From Thermoplasmata archaeon (GTDB taxonomy: Archaea > Thermoplasmatota > Thermoplasmata > Lutacidiplasmatales > UBA184), in the NCBI GenBank assembly GCA_030046135.1, contig JASIEC010000073.1, forward strand, positions 1-5,828: a stretch of 5,828 bases of DNA. Direction: 5' to 3'. Each line of letters begins with the position of its first letter. Within the stretch, counting starts at the first letter, position 1. The notes below the pieces were generated by a model, which saw nothing but the letters and a program-made list of their open reading frames with translations, was not told the origin of the DNA and did not search any database. The translations under genes and the position numbers were made by a program. Positions 1 through 5,567 of this stretch are shown in pieces.

Positions 1-1
1 G

Positions 2-124
2 CTCGCGGAGGAGTACTACCCGCCGTCCGTCCTTGCGGAACTGAAGCGGCGGTTGGCGGACATCCAGTCCGGGCGGATCAAGGGCGTGCCGGCGGCTGAA
101 ATGCGCCGGAGGCTCGGCGTTTGA
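2..124 (+). CDS. Probable RelB-like antitoxin, 3' end only
   Basis: The window opens inside this gene, in a frame whose codons begin at base 2; the last 40 residues are visible and end at TGA 122-124. The visible end (LAEEYYPPSVLAELKRR, then SGRIKGVPAAEMRRRLGV) is charged and helical. It resembles the C-terminal tails of small antitoxins that wrap around RelE/ParE toxins, notably the SGRxKGxP pattern followed by a short helix ending RRLG. The stop overlaps the start of the toxin gene, so the two are almost certainly co-transcribed and translationally coupled, as is usual in type II toxin-antitoxin modules. The DNA-binding N-terminus and the promoter lie outside the window, so the antitoxin family cannot be fixed. 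The assignment rests mainly on context. Confidence 0.7.
   Translation, partial: LAEEYYPPSVLAELKRRLADIQSGRIKGVPAAEMRRRLGV
108..112 (+). promoter_or_regulatory. Shine-Dalgarno site for the toxin gene
   Basis: GGAGG lies 8 bases before the TTG at 121 and inside the 3' end of the antitoxin gene. It supports TTG 121 as the toxin start and coupling of toxin translation to that of the antitoxin. Confidence 0.6.
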
Positions 125-420
125 GCCTGTACACGGTCGAGTACGATCCTCGCACCGAATCGGAACTTCGCCGGCTTCCTCTCCGGCTACGGCGGCGAAT
201 CGACCAACAGCTCGAGTACCTCCGCGCCGCACCGTTCCGATCGCATCCCGGCCTCCACGTGAAGGCGACCAGCCAGATCCACGGAATTTGGCACTTTCAC
301 GTGGCCCGAGACGTCCGAGTGTTCTACACAACTCTAGGAGAGGTCCTTTGGGTTGTCATGGTTGAGAGGGGTCCCGGAGTGAGTGGGAAGACGGTCCGAG
401 AGCTACGAGGGCGGCGTTGA
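121..420 (+). CDS. RelE/ParE-family toxin of a type II toxin-antitoxin module
   Basis: This 99-residue protein has the size and layout of RelE/ParE-superfamily toxins. An opening strand (YTVEYDP) is followed by a basic helical segment (about residues 14-36, rich in Arg and Leu), a loop with a Pro-Gly turn, and the family-typical end: strand IWHFHVARDVRVFY (56-69), then GEVLWVVMVERG (73-84). Arg63, Arg66 and Arg83 are candidate functional residues. RelE members cleave mRNA on the ribosome and ParE members target gyrase; the sequence does not tell me which applies. The TTG start is chosen because it overlaps the upstream stop in TTGA and has GGAGG 8 bases before it. Base composition (184 G/C of 300 by hand count) and codon use are less GC-biased than in the genes right of 1380, which hints at horizontal acquisition. 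Confidence 0.85.
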   Translation: MSLYTVEYDPRTESELRRLPLRLRRRIDQQLEYLRAAPFRSHPGLHVKATSQIHGIWHFHVARDVRVFYTTLGEVLWVVMVERGPGVSGKTVRELRGRR

Positions 421-475
421 TGTCGGACCCACCCGCGGAGAAGGAGAAGAATCCGGATCGTTCAACTCGGGTTCC

Positions 476-494
476 CGAATCACGAGTCGATTCG
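476..494. repeat. Short inverted repeat in the convergent gap
   Basis: CGAATC (476-481) and GATTCG (489-494) form a perfect 6-bp stem around a 7-base loop, between the convergent toxin and VOC genes. A second nested option pairs TTCCCG (472-477) with CGGGAA (500-505). The location would suit termination for both genes, but no T-rich tract follows on either strand. I see no gene in the rest of 421-564. Confidence 0.3.
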
Positions 495-564
495 CTGTGC
501 GGGAATCGTCGGACAAGGTCAAACTGTGCGAAACGGGTGGGTTGACCTCGTCCCGGCGCAGGTC

Positions 565-1014
565 TCAATTGACGTCGAACTCGTTGCCCTCCGGATCTGA
601 CATGGCGACTGCATAGTGGTCGTCGCCTTCTGCGAAGAGGGTCTCCAGGCGAGTAGCCCCGAGGGCCTCCAGCCGGGCCACTTCGGCTTCGACCTGATCC
701 TTCCGCGTCGTCAAGGGAATATCACGACTCCCGCTCGCCCGAATGTCAAAGTGAAGGCGGTTCTTGCACGCCTTTGATTCGGGAACCGCGTGAAACCACA
801 TACGCGGGCCCTCCCCGTTCGGATCGTCGATCGACTCCGGGCTCGTCACGTCTCGGATCTCCTCTTCTGCGACCCCGAGGGTTCTCCAGTACTCTCGCCA
901 CCCGGGAAAACCCTTCGGAGGGGGTTCGGGTCGGTACCGGAGCGCATTACTCCAGAACGCGACGAGACGTCGAGGATCGTGGCAGTCAATCACGATCTGG
1001 AAACAGACCGGCAT
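565..1014 (-). CDS. VOC superfamily (glyoxalase/bleomycin-resistance-like) protein
   Basis: This 149-residue protein has the paired βαβββ layout of vicinal oxygen chelate proteins. The first half opens with FQIVIDCHDPRRLVAFWSNAL (residues 5-25), the strand-helix start typical of glyoxalase-like domains. The second half contains KNRLHFDIRA (84-93), a helix with EVARLEALGA (111-120), and the hallmark ending MSDPEGNEFDV (138-148). His88 and Glu145 sit where VOC proteins often carry metal ligands, but this is positional inference. Family members include glyoxalases, dioxygenases, epimerases and antibiotic-binding proteins; the substrate cannot be told here, and many small stand-alone members are uncharacterised. 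The ATG start has a purine-rich GGAAGGGA six bases upstream (1021-1028). Many codons end in A or T (GAT, GAA, CGT, ATT), unlike the S3Ae and ATPase genes. It converges with the toxin gene. Confidence 0.85.
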   Translation of the reverse strand: MPVCFQIVIDCHDPRRLVAFWSNALRYRPEPPPKGFPGWREYWRTLGVAEEEIRDVTSPESIDDPNGEGPRMWFHAVPESKACKNRLHFDIRASGSRDIPLTTRKDQVEAEVARLEALGATRLETLFAEGDDHYAVAMSDPEGNEFDVN

Positions 1015-1049
1015 CCGACATCCCTTCCGCCGGATTGGAATCTTGGCGC

Positions 1050-1058
1050 GGTATTAGC
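1050..1058 (-). promoter_or_regulatory. Possible TATA box for the VOC gene
   Basis: Read on the minus strand, GCTAATACC is the only A/T-rich hexamer-scale element upstream of the VOC start, about 40 bases before the ATG. That would place the transcript start near 1029 and leave room for the GGAAGGGA ribosome-binding site. The match to an archaeal TATA box is weak. The gap 1015-1248 otherwise holds no gene that I can support. Confidence 0.3.
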
Positions 1059-1234
1059 TTACGGCGATCCATGGACGCGAATCCCGCCCCCAATGCACGC
1101 ACACGCACCCTGAGGGGGCGGCGACCCTTTCCCACACAGGGGGTTGACCACGCTCGGGGTCTCCAGAGGGAGAGTGTGCCGGTCGGACGAAGCAAGACTC
1201 GTTCGGAGGATTCCGTGCGCGGGATTCGCCTACC

Positions 1235-1270
1235 GGTTCAAGTCCGAGTGTCGGAGGGGGGATTTGAACC
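1235..1270. repeat. Inverted repeat pairing the tRNA T-arm with its 3' flank
   Basis: GGTTCAAGTCC (1235-1245, plus) and the reverse complement of the tRNA T-arm (GGATTTGAACC, 1260-1270, plus) are inverted copies matching at 10 of 11 positions, 14 bases apart. In the precursor transcript the T-arm could pair either normally or with this flanking copy, forming a hairpin that swallows the mature 3' end of the tRNA. Function is unknown; chance is possible. Confidence 0.5.
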
Positions 1271-1349
1271 CCCGACCCCAGGATCTCTCCCGGAGCGCGT
1301 GGACGCCCCGCTATGAGTCCCGTGCTCTACCAGGCTGAGCCACTCCGAC
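1249..1349 (-). tRNA. tRNA-Met (CAU), elongator type, with intron
   Basis: Read on the minus strand the gene folds as a full cloverleaf. The acceptor stem is GTCGGAG with CTCCGAC (7 bp) and discriminator A. The D-stem is GCTC with GAGC. The anticodon stem CGGGA pairs with TCCTG (one G-U) and carries loop CTCATA plus A38, giving anticodon CAU. The variable loop is GGGTC and the T-arm is GGGGG-TTCAAAT-CCCCC. CCA is not encoded. The anticodon stem lacks the three stacked G-C pairs of initiator tRNA-Met (the third pair is A31-U39), so this is elongator Met; a tRNA-Ile decoding AUA with modified CAU cannot be excluded. The 5' end lies 31 bases downstream of the S3Ae stop on the same strand, and I see no clear promoter of its own, so it may be processed from the S3Ae transcript. 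Confidence 0.95.
1285..1311 (-). other. 27-nt tRNA intron at position 37/38 (bulge-helix-bulge)
   Basis: The insert lies between A37 and A38, the canonical archaeal tRNA intron site. The precursor folds into the splicing-endonuclease motif. Bulge U36-A37-G(i1) and bulge A(i26)-G(i27)-A38 are each three bases, with the cut expected after the second base. They flank a central helix of C32-G, U33-A and C34-G plus an A35/G mismatch in the fourth pair. The intron itself closes with a 7-bp helix (i2-i8 with i15-i21, one G-U) and a 6-base loop. The fit to the motif at both junctions makes the assignment firm. Confidence 0.92.
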
Positions 1350-1380
1350 GGGAGCCAGGAAACCTACGGATCGTGACCTC

Positions 1381-2085
1381 TCACGACGGTTCGGCGGCGG
1401 GCTCGAGGGCGGCCGGGGGAGCTGTGACGTCGACCTCAGGAGGCGGCGGTGGGAGCGGCGCCTCGTCGGCGATGGTCCCGAGGACGATCGAGCGCCGGAT
1501 CTCGATCTTCTTGAGCGGATAGAGCGACTTCACGCCGTGGGCGAGCAGCTTCGCGAGCTCCCCCTGGAGCATCTCGTTGACGAACTCGGGCGAGGTCCGC
1601 TGCTTCGCCTCCTCGGTGAGCACTTCGACGATCCGGTGCCGGAGCTCGGCCCGGAGCCGGGTCTGGAGACGTTGCTCTCCGACGGCGACCGGCTTCAGCA
1701 CGATCTCGACCCCGTCCTTCGTGGTCACGTGGAGGGACGTGTCGATCTTCGAGCGCTTCCGGCGGGCCAGGCGGCGGACGTAATCCGAGGTGAGATCGTG
1801 TCCGATGAACCGCGCCTCCGCGGCCCCGTCGCCCCCGATCCTCTCGACCCGGAACCTCAGCTTGACGTGGGCCTTCCCCGAGTCGACGGACCCGGCGAGC
1901 TCAGGGAGCGTCGTCTCCAGGGTCCGACCGACGACCTGCTCGGGCCCCGTGGCGGGGGTCTCGCCGAGCTCGATGTGCTGGAAGAGGCCGGGCGCCCGCA
2001 CCTTGTACCAGTGCTTCGCGCGCCACTTGTCCTTCACCGTGCGCGCGAGCGCGGGCTTCTTCGGAGCCGTCTCCTTCTCGGCCAT
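1381..2085 (-). CDS. rps3ae: 30S ribosomal protein S3Ae (eS1 family)
   Basis: This 234-residue protein is a small-subunit ribosomal component found in archaea and eukaryotes (eS1). Recognised blocks in order are KDKWRAKHWYKVRAP (18-32), the IGETPA-like GETPATGPEQVVGR (41-54), KAHVKLRFRVERI (71-83), FIGHDLTSDYVRRLARRKRSKID (93-115), TTKDGVEIVLKPV (121-133), and the end SLYPLKKIEIRRSIVL (187-202). Family proteins usually stop soon after this last block; here a Pro/Ala-rich, acidic tail of about 30 residues follows (205-234, including five consecutive prolines). I chose the ATG at 2085 because homology begins just after it. The frame stays open to an ATG at 2202, but those 39 residues are Arg/Pro-rich with no family match and would read through the TATA box at 2115-2122. 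The gene is divergent from the ATPase gene. Confidence 0.97.
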   Translation of the reverse strand: MAEKETAPKKPALARTVKDKWRAKHWYKVRAPGLFQHIELGETPATGPEQVVGRTLETTLPELAGSVDSGKAHVKLRFRVERIGGDGAAEARFIGHDLTSDYVRRLARRKRSKIDTSLHVTTKDGVEIVLKPVAVGEQRLQTRLRAELRHRIVEVLTEEAKQRTSPEFVNEMLQGELAKLLAHGVKSLYPLKKIEIRRSIVLGTIADEAPLPPPPPEVDVTAPPAALEPAAEPS

Positions 2086-2114
2086 CGGACAGGGTCCCGC
2101 CGAGCGGGGCCGGT

Positions 2115-2122
2115 TACTTAAA
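2115..2122 (-). promoter_or_regulatory. TATA box for the S3Ae gene
   Basis: TTTAAGTA on the minus strand is an island of A/T in very GC-rich DNA, with its centre about 33 bases before the ATG at 2085. With the usual archaeal spacing of about 25 bases, transcription would start near 2090-2094. The leader would then be only a few bases long, consistent with leaderless or nearly leaderless translation and the absence of a clear ribosome-binding site. Confidence 0.7.
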
Positions 2123-2194
2123 GGCTGGCGCGAAGCGGGAGGCCCCGGAGCCCGCCCGCGACGCGCGGCGGCCCCCCGGAATCGGGGCGCGTGG

Positions 2195-2207
2195 CAAAGC
2201 ACATATC
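2195..2207 (+). promoter_or_regulatory. TATA box and BRE-like element for the ATPase-VWA genes
   Basis: The sequence CAAAGCACATATC combines a purine-rich stretch resembling a TFB recognition element with an ACATAT core. It is the only A/T-rich patch in the interval before the ATPase gene. With the core near 2204, transcription would begin at about 2229-2231. It is divergent from the S3Ae promoter about 85 bases away. Confidence 0.55.
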
Positions 2208-2240
2208 TCGAACGTCGCTCGCCGCGCCGTGCCGGTCCAA

Positions 2241-2251
2241 GGAGGCGAGGG
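2241..2251 (+). promoter_or_regulatory. Ribosome-binding site deciding the ATPase start
   Basis: GGAGGCGAGGG contains GGAGG ending 10 bases before the GTG at 2256 and GAGGG ending 4 bases before it. This favours GTG 2256 over the in-frame GTG at 2229, which has no such site but lies almost at the predicted transcript start and could act as a leaderless start. Confidence 0.5.
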
Positions 2252-2255
2252 TCCC

Positions 2256-3764
2256 GTGCCCGGGACCCGGGCGACCGCGGCCGATCTCAAGGCCGCCCAC
2301 GCGCCCGTCGAAGCGCCCGCCGAGAGGTTCCGCCGCGAGGTGCTGAAGTCGATCGAGGCGGTCCGCGCCCGGGGGCACGACCGGGAGGAGGCGTTCCGGG
2401 CCCTGTTCCCGCAGACGATCCTGCCCGAGGGGACGTACGAGGACCTGCTCGCGGCGATCGTCTCGGGCGCCCATCTCCTGTTCTTCGGACCGTCCGGGGC
2501 CGGGAAGACGAGCCTCGCGAAGGACCTCTGGGCGCTGTTCCCGAAGGGGGCCTGGATCGTGGATGGGTGTCCGGTCCTCGATCACCCGATGAGCCTCGTC
2601 GACCCCAAGACGGCGGCCCGATTCCCCCCCTGCCCGATCTGCCGGCGGCGGTTCGCCGCCGGGGGGGACATCGCGAAGTTCGACCCCGCGGCGATCGACC
2701 CGGCCCGGGTCCCGGCGGAGTTCGTCCGGCTCCGGGAAGGGTACGGGTTCGCGAGGGTCCAGGGAAGCTCGGAGGTGTTCCCGGACCACCTCACGGGGAA
2801 CATCAACCTCAGGAAGCTCGAGGAGATCGGCGACCCGATGAACCCGCTCGTCCTCGAGCCGGGGAAGCTCCTCCAGGCGAACCGCGGGTTCCTGCTCATC
2901 GACGAGATCGGCAAGCTGCCCCTCGGGACCCAGAACGTCCTCCTCCAGGCGCTCCAGGAGGGGACGGTCACGCCGTCCAAGTCCCGGGAGAGCTTCCCGG
3001 CGAACTTCGTCGCGATCGCCACCTCCAACCTCTCCGACCTCGACAGCATCAACGACCCGCTCTCCGACCGCCTCACGAGCCTCCACCTCGGGTTCAACGA
3101 CCGCCACGAGGACAACCGCCGGATCGTCGCGCTCGGACGCGCCGACGCGACGGACGGGTTCGTGCCCGAGATCCTGCTCGACGCCGGGGTCCGCGTCATC
3201 GAGACGTGGCGGGCCAAGACGAGCGAGGAGAACCCCGACGTCGGCGAGGTCGGGTCGAACCGGACCCTGATCGACGTGGGCGAGCGGACGAGCGCGATCG
3301 CGCTGCTCGCGGGGCGGGCGGTGCCGTCCTCGGCGGACTTGAAGGCGGGTCTCCTCCATGCGATGCGCGGCCGGATCCGCGCGCGCAGCGGCGACTCGTT
3401 CCGGCAGAACGAGAAGCGCGTCGCGGAGTTCGTCGAGCGCTACGCCGAGCCGGCGCTCCGGCGGAGCGCGGGGGTCTACTGGTGCCGGTACTTCTCGGGG
3501 CCGCTCAAGGGCCAGACGGGCGAGGCCGAGGGGCTGGTCGGGGAGGGCCGGCGCCTGAAGGACGACCCGGCGCTCGCGAGCGGCCCCGCCTCGGACGGCT
3601 CGGGGTTCCCCCGGTTCCGCTCGTTCGCGGGGTACGTGAACGACCGGGAGCGCCCGATCCCTCCGCTCACGTCCACCGACGCCGCGCTCCACGTCTTCCG
3701 TCTCCTGGAGGAGTTCTCGCTGTTCTCCTGCAAGGACGAGGACGCCGACGACGCCCCCCTCTAG
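2256..3764 (+). CDS. AAA+ ATPase, MoxR/PrkA-like, partner of a VWA protein
   Basis: This 502-residue protein (511 if GTG 2229 is used) is probably a cytosolic ATP-driven remodeller. Motifs, numbered from 2256: Walker A GPSGAGKT (78-85), Walker B FLLIDEIG (212-219, Asp216/Glu217), sensor 1 Asn258 in AIATSN, DPLSDRL with Arg272 as arginine-finger candidate, and a helical lid GSNRTLID to HAMRGRIR with sensor 2 Arg336, laid out as in MoxR ATPases. Between Walker A and B is a long insert with LDHP (108-111), CPICRRR (126-132), GGDIAKF (136-142) and GNINLRKLE (181-189). As I recall the AAA module of PrkA/YeaG, its DHP, GGDIxKF and GxxxIRKLE features occur in the same order, but the PrkA kinase-like C-terminus is absent. 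Cys105, Cys126, Cys129 and His110 could bind zinc (inference). A C-terminal region with a YWCRYFSG block and an acidic end (KDEDADDAPL) follows. A VWA gene lies immediately downstream, as for RavA-ViaA, NorQ-NorD or CbbQ-CbbO. The client is unknown. Confidence 0.88.
   Translation: MPGTRATAADLKAAHAPVEAPAERFRREVLKSIEAVRARGHDREEAFRALFPQTILPEGTYEDLLAAIVSGAHLLFFGPSGAGKTSLAKDLWALFPKGAWIVDGCPVLDHPMSLVDPKTAARFPPCPICRRRFAAGGDIAKFDPAAIDPARVPAEFVRLREGYGFARVQGSSEVFPDHLTGNINLRKLEEIGDPMNPLVLEPGKLLQANRGFLLIDEIGKLPLGTQNVLLQALQEGTVTPSKSRESFPANFVAIATSNLSDLDSINDPLSDRLTSLHLGFNDRHEDNRRIVALGRADATDGFVPEILLDAGVRVIETWRAKTSEENPDVGEVGSNRTLIDVGERTSAIALLAGRAVPSSADLKAGLLHAMRGRIRARSGDSFRQNEKRVAEFVERYAEPALRRSAGVYWCRYFSGPLKGQTGEAEGLVGEGRRLKDDPALASGPASDGSGFPRFRSFAGYVNDRERPIPPLTSTDAALHVFRLLEEFSLFSCKDEDADDAPL
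3754..3764 (+). other. Six-C run before the ATPase stop, possible frameshift site
   Basis: In the ATPase frame the end reads GCC CCC CTC TAG, with six C at 3754-3759 directly before the stop. Moving forward one base at CCC puts ribosomes in the VWA frame (TCT AGC CCC GCG ATC). That frame is open from 3640, so the shift would produce one ATPase-VWA polypeptide. The same spot is a typical place for a homopolymer length error. Which, if either, applies is not decidable from one sequence. Confidence 0.4.
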
Positions 3765-3771
3765 CCCCGCG

Positions 3772-5550
3772 ATCTCGCTGCCGGACTGTTCGCAGTTCGC
3801 GGACGACGTCGCCTCCGAGGACCTCGTCGACGCCCTCGACCGCGCGGCGCTCGTCCGAGCCCTCGCGGAGCAGGGGGTCGAAGGGGCCCGCGCCCTCCTC
3901 CGGGACCGGGCCCAGGCGGACGTCGAGCTCAAGAGTCGCCTCGACCGGCTGCGCGAGCGGATCCGACGGCAGGCGTCCCGGCAGCTGCGCCGCCAGCTCG
4001 ACGGCTACGATCGCCAGGTCCAGGAGCTGACCGAGCTTGAGCGTCGCAGCGCCGAGGACGTCGCCCGCGAGGTGGCCGCGCTCGAGGCCCGGCTTCGGGC
4101 GAGCCGGTCGATCGACTGGTCGCGGCTCCCCGGACCCGAGTTCCTCGCCGACCTCCAGAGCGCCCTGCTCGTCCCCGAGGCGTCCTGGAACCAACCCCCC
4201 GCCCCCCCGGGGATCTGGGCCCGGCTCCGCGCGGCGTGGCGGCGCTTCGTCGCCTGGCTCCGGGGCCTCTTCTCCCGCCGCTCGGCTCCCCGTCCGGCCG
4301 CCCGGAAGGACCGCACGGTGCCGCTCGCGTTCCTGAATCCGGACGGCCGCACGCTCGGCGCCTCCGAGCTCGGCGACGCCCTCGCCCGGCTCTCGGGCCC
4401 GCAGCAGAAGGAGCTCTCGGGACGGGTCGAGTCGTCGATCCGGGCCCGCGAGAGGGAGCTCGAGCGCGCCGCCGAGGAGAAGCGCAAGGCGGCGGCGTCC
4501 CAGCGCCGTCAGCTCGAGGCGGAGCGGTCCGAGGCGCAGCAGCGCGCCGAGTCGGAGACCGAGCGCGCCGTGCGCCGCGCGGAGGAGCGCCGGCTCGAGC
4601 AGGAGCTCCGCGAGCGGGGGTTCGTCGCGGAGCAGGCGGGCGGTCTGGTCGTGACGTACGGGCTCGTCGAACGGTTCGCGCGCCTCCTCCTCGAGGAGCA
4701 GAGCCGTCGGCTCCCGGGCGACGTCCGGTTCTCCCTCAAGGGGTCCGCCTCGACCGGGCTCTACGAGAAGGCCCGCCTCCGTCGCCTGGACGAGATCGCC
4801 CACCTGGACGTCCCGGGCTCGCTGCTCGAGGCGCGGCTCGCCGGCTCCCGCCACATCGACGAGTCGACGAGCTACGTCTACCGCGAGGTGACGTCCGAGA
4901 GCGTGCACGTGGTGGTCGCGTTCGACCGGTCCGGCAGCATGTCGGAGGGGGGGAAGCTCGACGCGGCGAAGCGGGCCCTGCTCGCCCTCTACGTCGCCGT
5001 CCGGAACCGCTACCCCGACGCGACCGTCGACCTGCTCGCGTTCGACAACACCGTCTCGGTCCTCGACCTGCTCGAGCTCTGGGAGTGCAAGCCGGGGGCG
5101 TTCACGAACACCGCGGAGGCGATCCGCGCGGCGCACCTCCTCCTCCGGCCGTCGCGGGCGAGCCGTCGGGAGGTCTACCTCATCACCGACGGGCTCCCCG
5201 AGGCGTACACCGACGAGGGCGGGGAGGTCCGCTCGGGCCAGCTCGACCGGGCGATGGAGGCGGCGCTCGAGCGGGCCCGGGAGCTCGCGACGGTGACCCC
5301 GCTCAAGAGCACCCTCCTCCTCCTCCGCTCCGACCGTCCCGAGTACGAGGTCGCCGCCCGGGCGATCGCCCGGACGCTGGGGGGCGAGCTCGTCGTCACC
5401 GATCCGGCGGGGCTCGGCATCGAGCTGCTCGTCCGATGGGCCCACGGGACGGAGACCGAGCGGCGGGCCCCGGCCGCCGCGCCGCGGGTCGCGCCCGCCC
5501 CGCGCCCCGCCGGCCGCCGGCGACGGGCCGACCGCCGCATGGGCGGGTAG
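3772..5550 (+). CDS. Coiled-coil protein with VWA (MIDAS) domain, start unresolved
   Basis: This is the probable adaptor of the upstream ATPase. Coding character (nearly all codons ending in G/C, charged helical protein) begins about 3770, yet the first ATG/GTG/TTG in frame is GTG 4072. I place the start provisionally at ATC 3772, 7 bases after the ATPase stop; CTG 3778 or fusion by frameshift are alternatives. From GTG 4072 it would be 492 residues, and that numbering is used below. Upstream of residue 1 lies a helical, coiled-coil-like region of about 100 residues. Next is an amphipathic Trp/Arg segment (47-70), then an Ala/Glu/Arg/Gln coiled coil (about 117-182). The C-terminal VWA domain (about 277-455) has MIDAS motif DRSGSMS (285-291), Thr345 or Thr347 in FTNT, and Asp373 in LITDG, all needed for metal-dependent ligand binding. 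A basic Pro/Ala/Arg tail ends it. Such domains present substrates to AAA+ partners; the target here is unknown. The VWA call is firm; the start is not. Confidence 0.9.
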   Translation: MSLPDCSQFADDVASEDLVDALDRAALVRALAEQGVEGARALLRDRAQADVELKSRLDRLRERIRRQASRQLRRQLDGYDRQVQELTELERRSAEDVAREVAALEARLRASRSIDWSRLPGPEFLADLQSALLVPEASWNQPPAPPGIWARLRAAWRRFVAWLRGLFSRRSAPRPAARKDRTVPLAFLNPDGRTLGASELGDALARLSGPQQKELSGRVESSIRARERELERAAEEKRKAAASQRRQLEAERSEAQQRAESETERAVRRAEERRLEQELRERGFVAEQAGGLVVTYGLVERFARLLLEEQSRRLPGDVRFSLKGSASTGLYEKARLRRLDEIAHLDVPGSLLEARLAGSRHIDESTSYVYREVTSESVHVVVAFDRSGSMSEGGKLDAAKRALLALYVAVRNRYPDATVDLLAFDNTVSVLDLLELWECKPGAFTNTAEAIRAAHLLLRPSRASRREVYLITDGLPEAYTDEGGEVRSGQLDRAMEAALERARELATVTPLKSTLLLLRSDRPEYEVAARAIARTLGGELVVTDPAGLGIELLVRWAHGTETERRAPAAAPRVAPAPRPAGRRRRADRRMGG

Positions 5551-5567
5551 CGCCGCTGCCTGTCGCG

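Noticed and set aside
383..616. Small plus-strand open frame across the toxin end and intergenic gap
   Set aside because: It overlaps the toxin and VOC genes out of frame, has no ribosome-binding site and its protein is Ser/Arg-rich without features.
1140..1257. A second, plus-strand tRNA suggested by GGTTCAAGTCC at 1235-1245
   Set aside because: Only three T-stem pairs form and no matching 5' acceptor strand, D-arm or anticodon arm is found upstream; better explained as an inverted copy of the neighbouring T-arm or chance.
2086..2202. Longer S3Ae start at ATG 2202
   Set aside because: The added 39 residues lack family similarity and the TATA box at 2115-2122 would lie inside the coding region; ATG 2085 fits both homology and promoter spacing.
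2118..3932. 604-residue minus-strand open frame opposite the ATPase gene
   Set aside because: Mirror of the GC-rich third codon positions of the ATPase; its protein is Arg/Glu/Leu repeats with no domain signature.
1790..4030. 746-residue plus-strand open frame across the S3Ae gene and the ATPase gene
   Set aside because: It is Arg/Pro/Gly-rich, has no recognisable domain and overlaps two clearly coding genes; long shadow frames are expected in DNA of this GC content.
4072..4074. GTG 4072 as the true start of the VWA gene
   Set aside because: Coding character continues about 100 codons upstream in the same frame and no ribosome-binding site precedes this GTG; it is only the first conventional start codon available.
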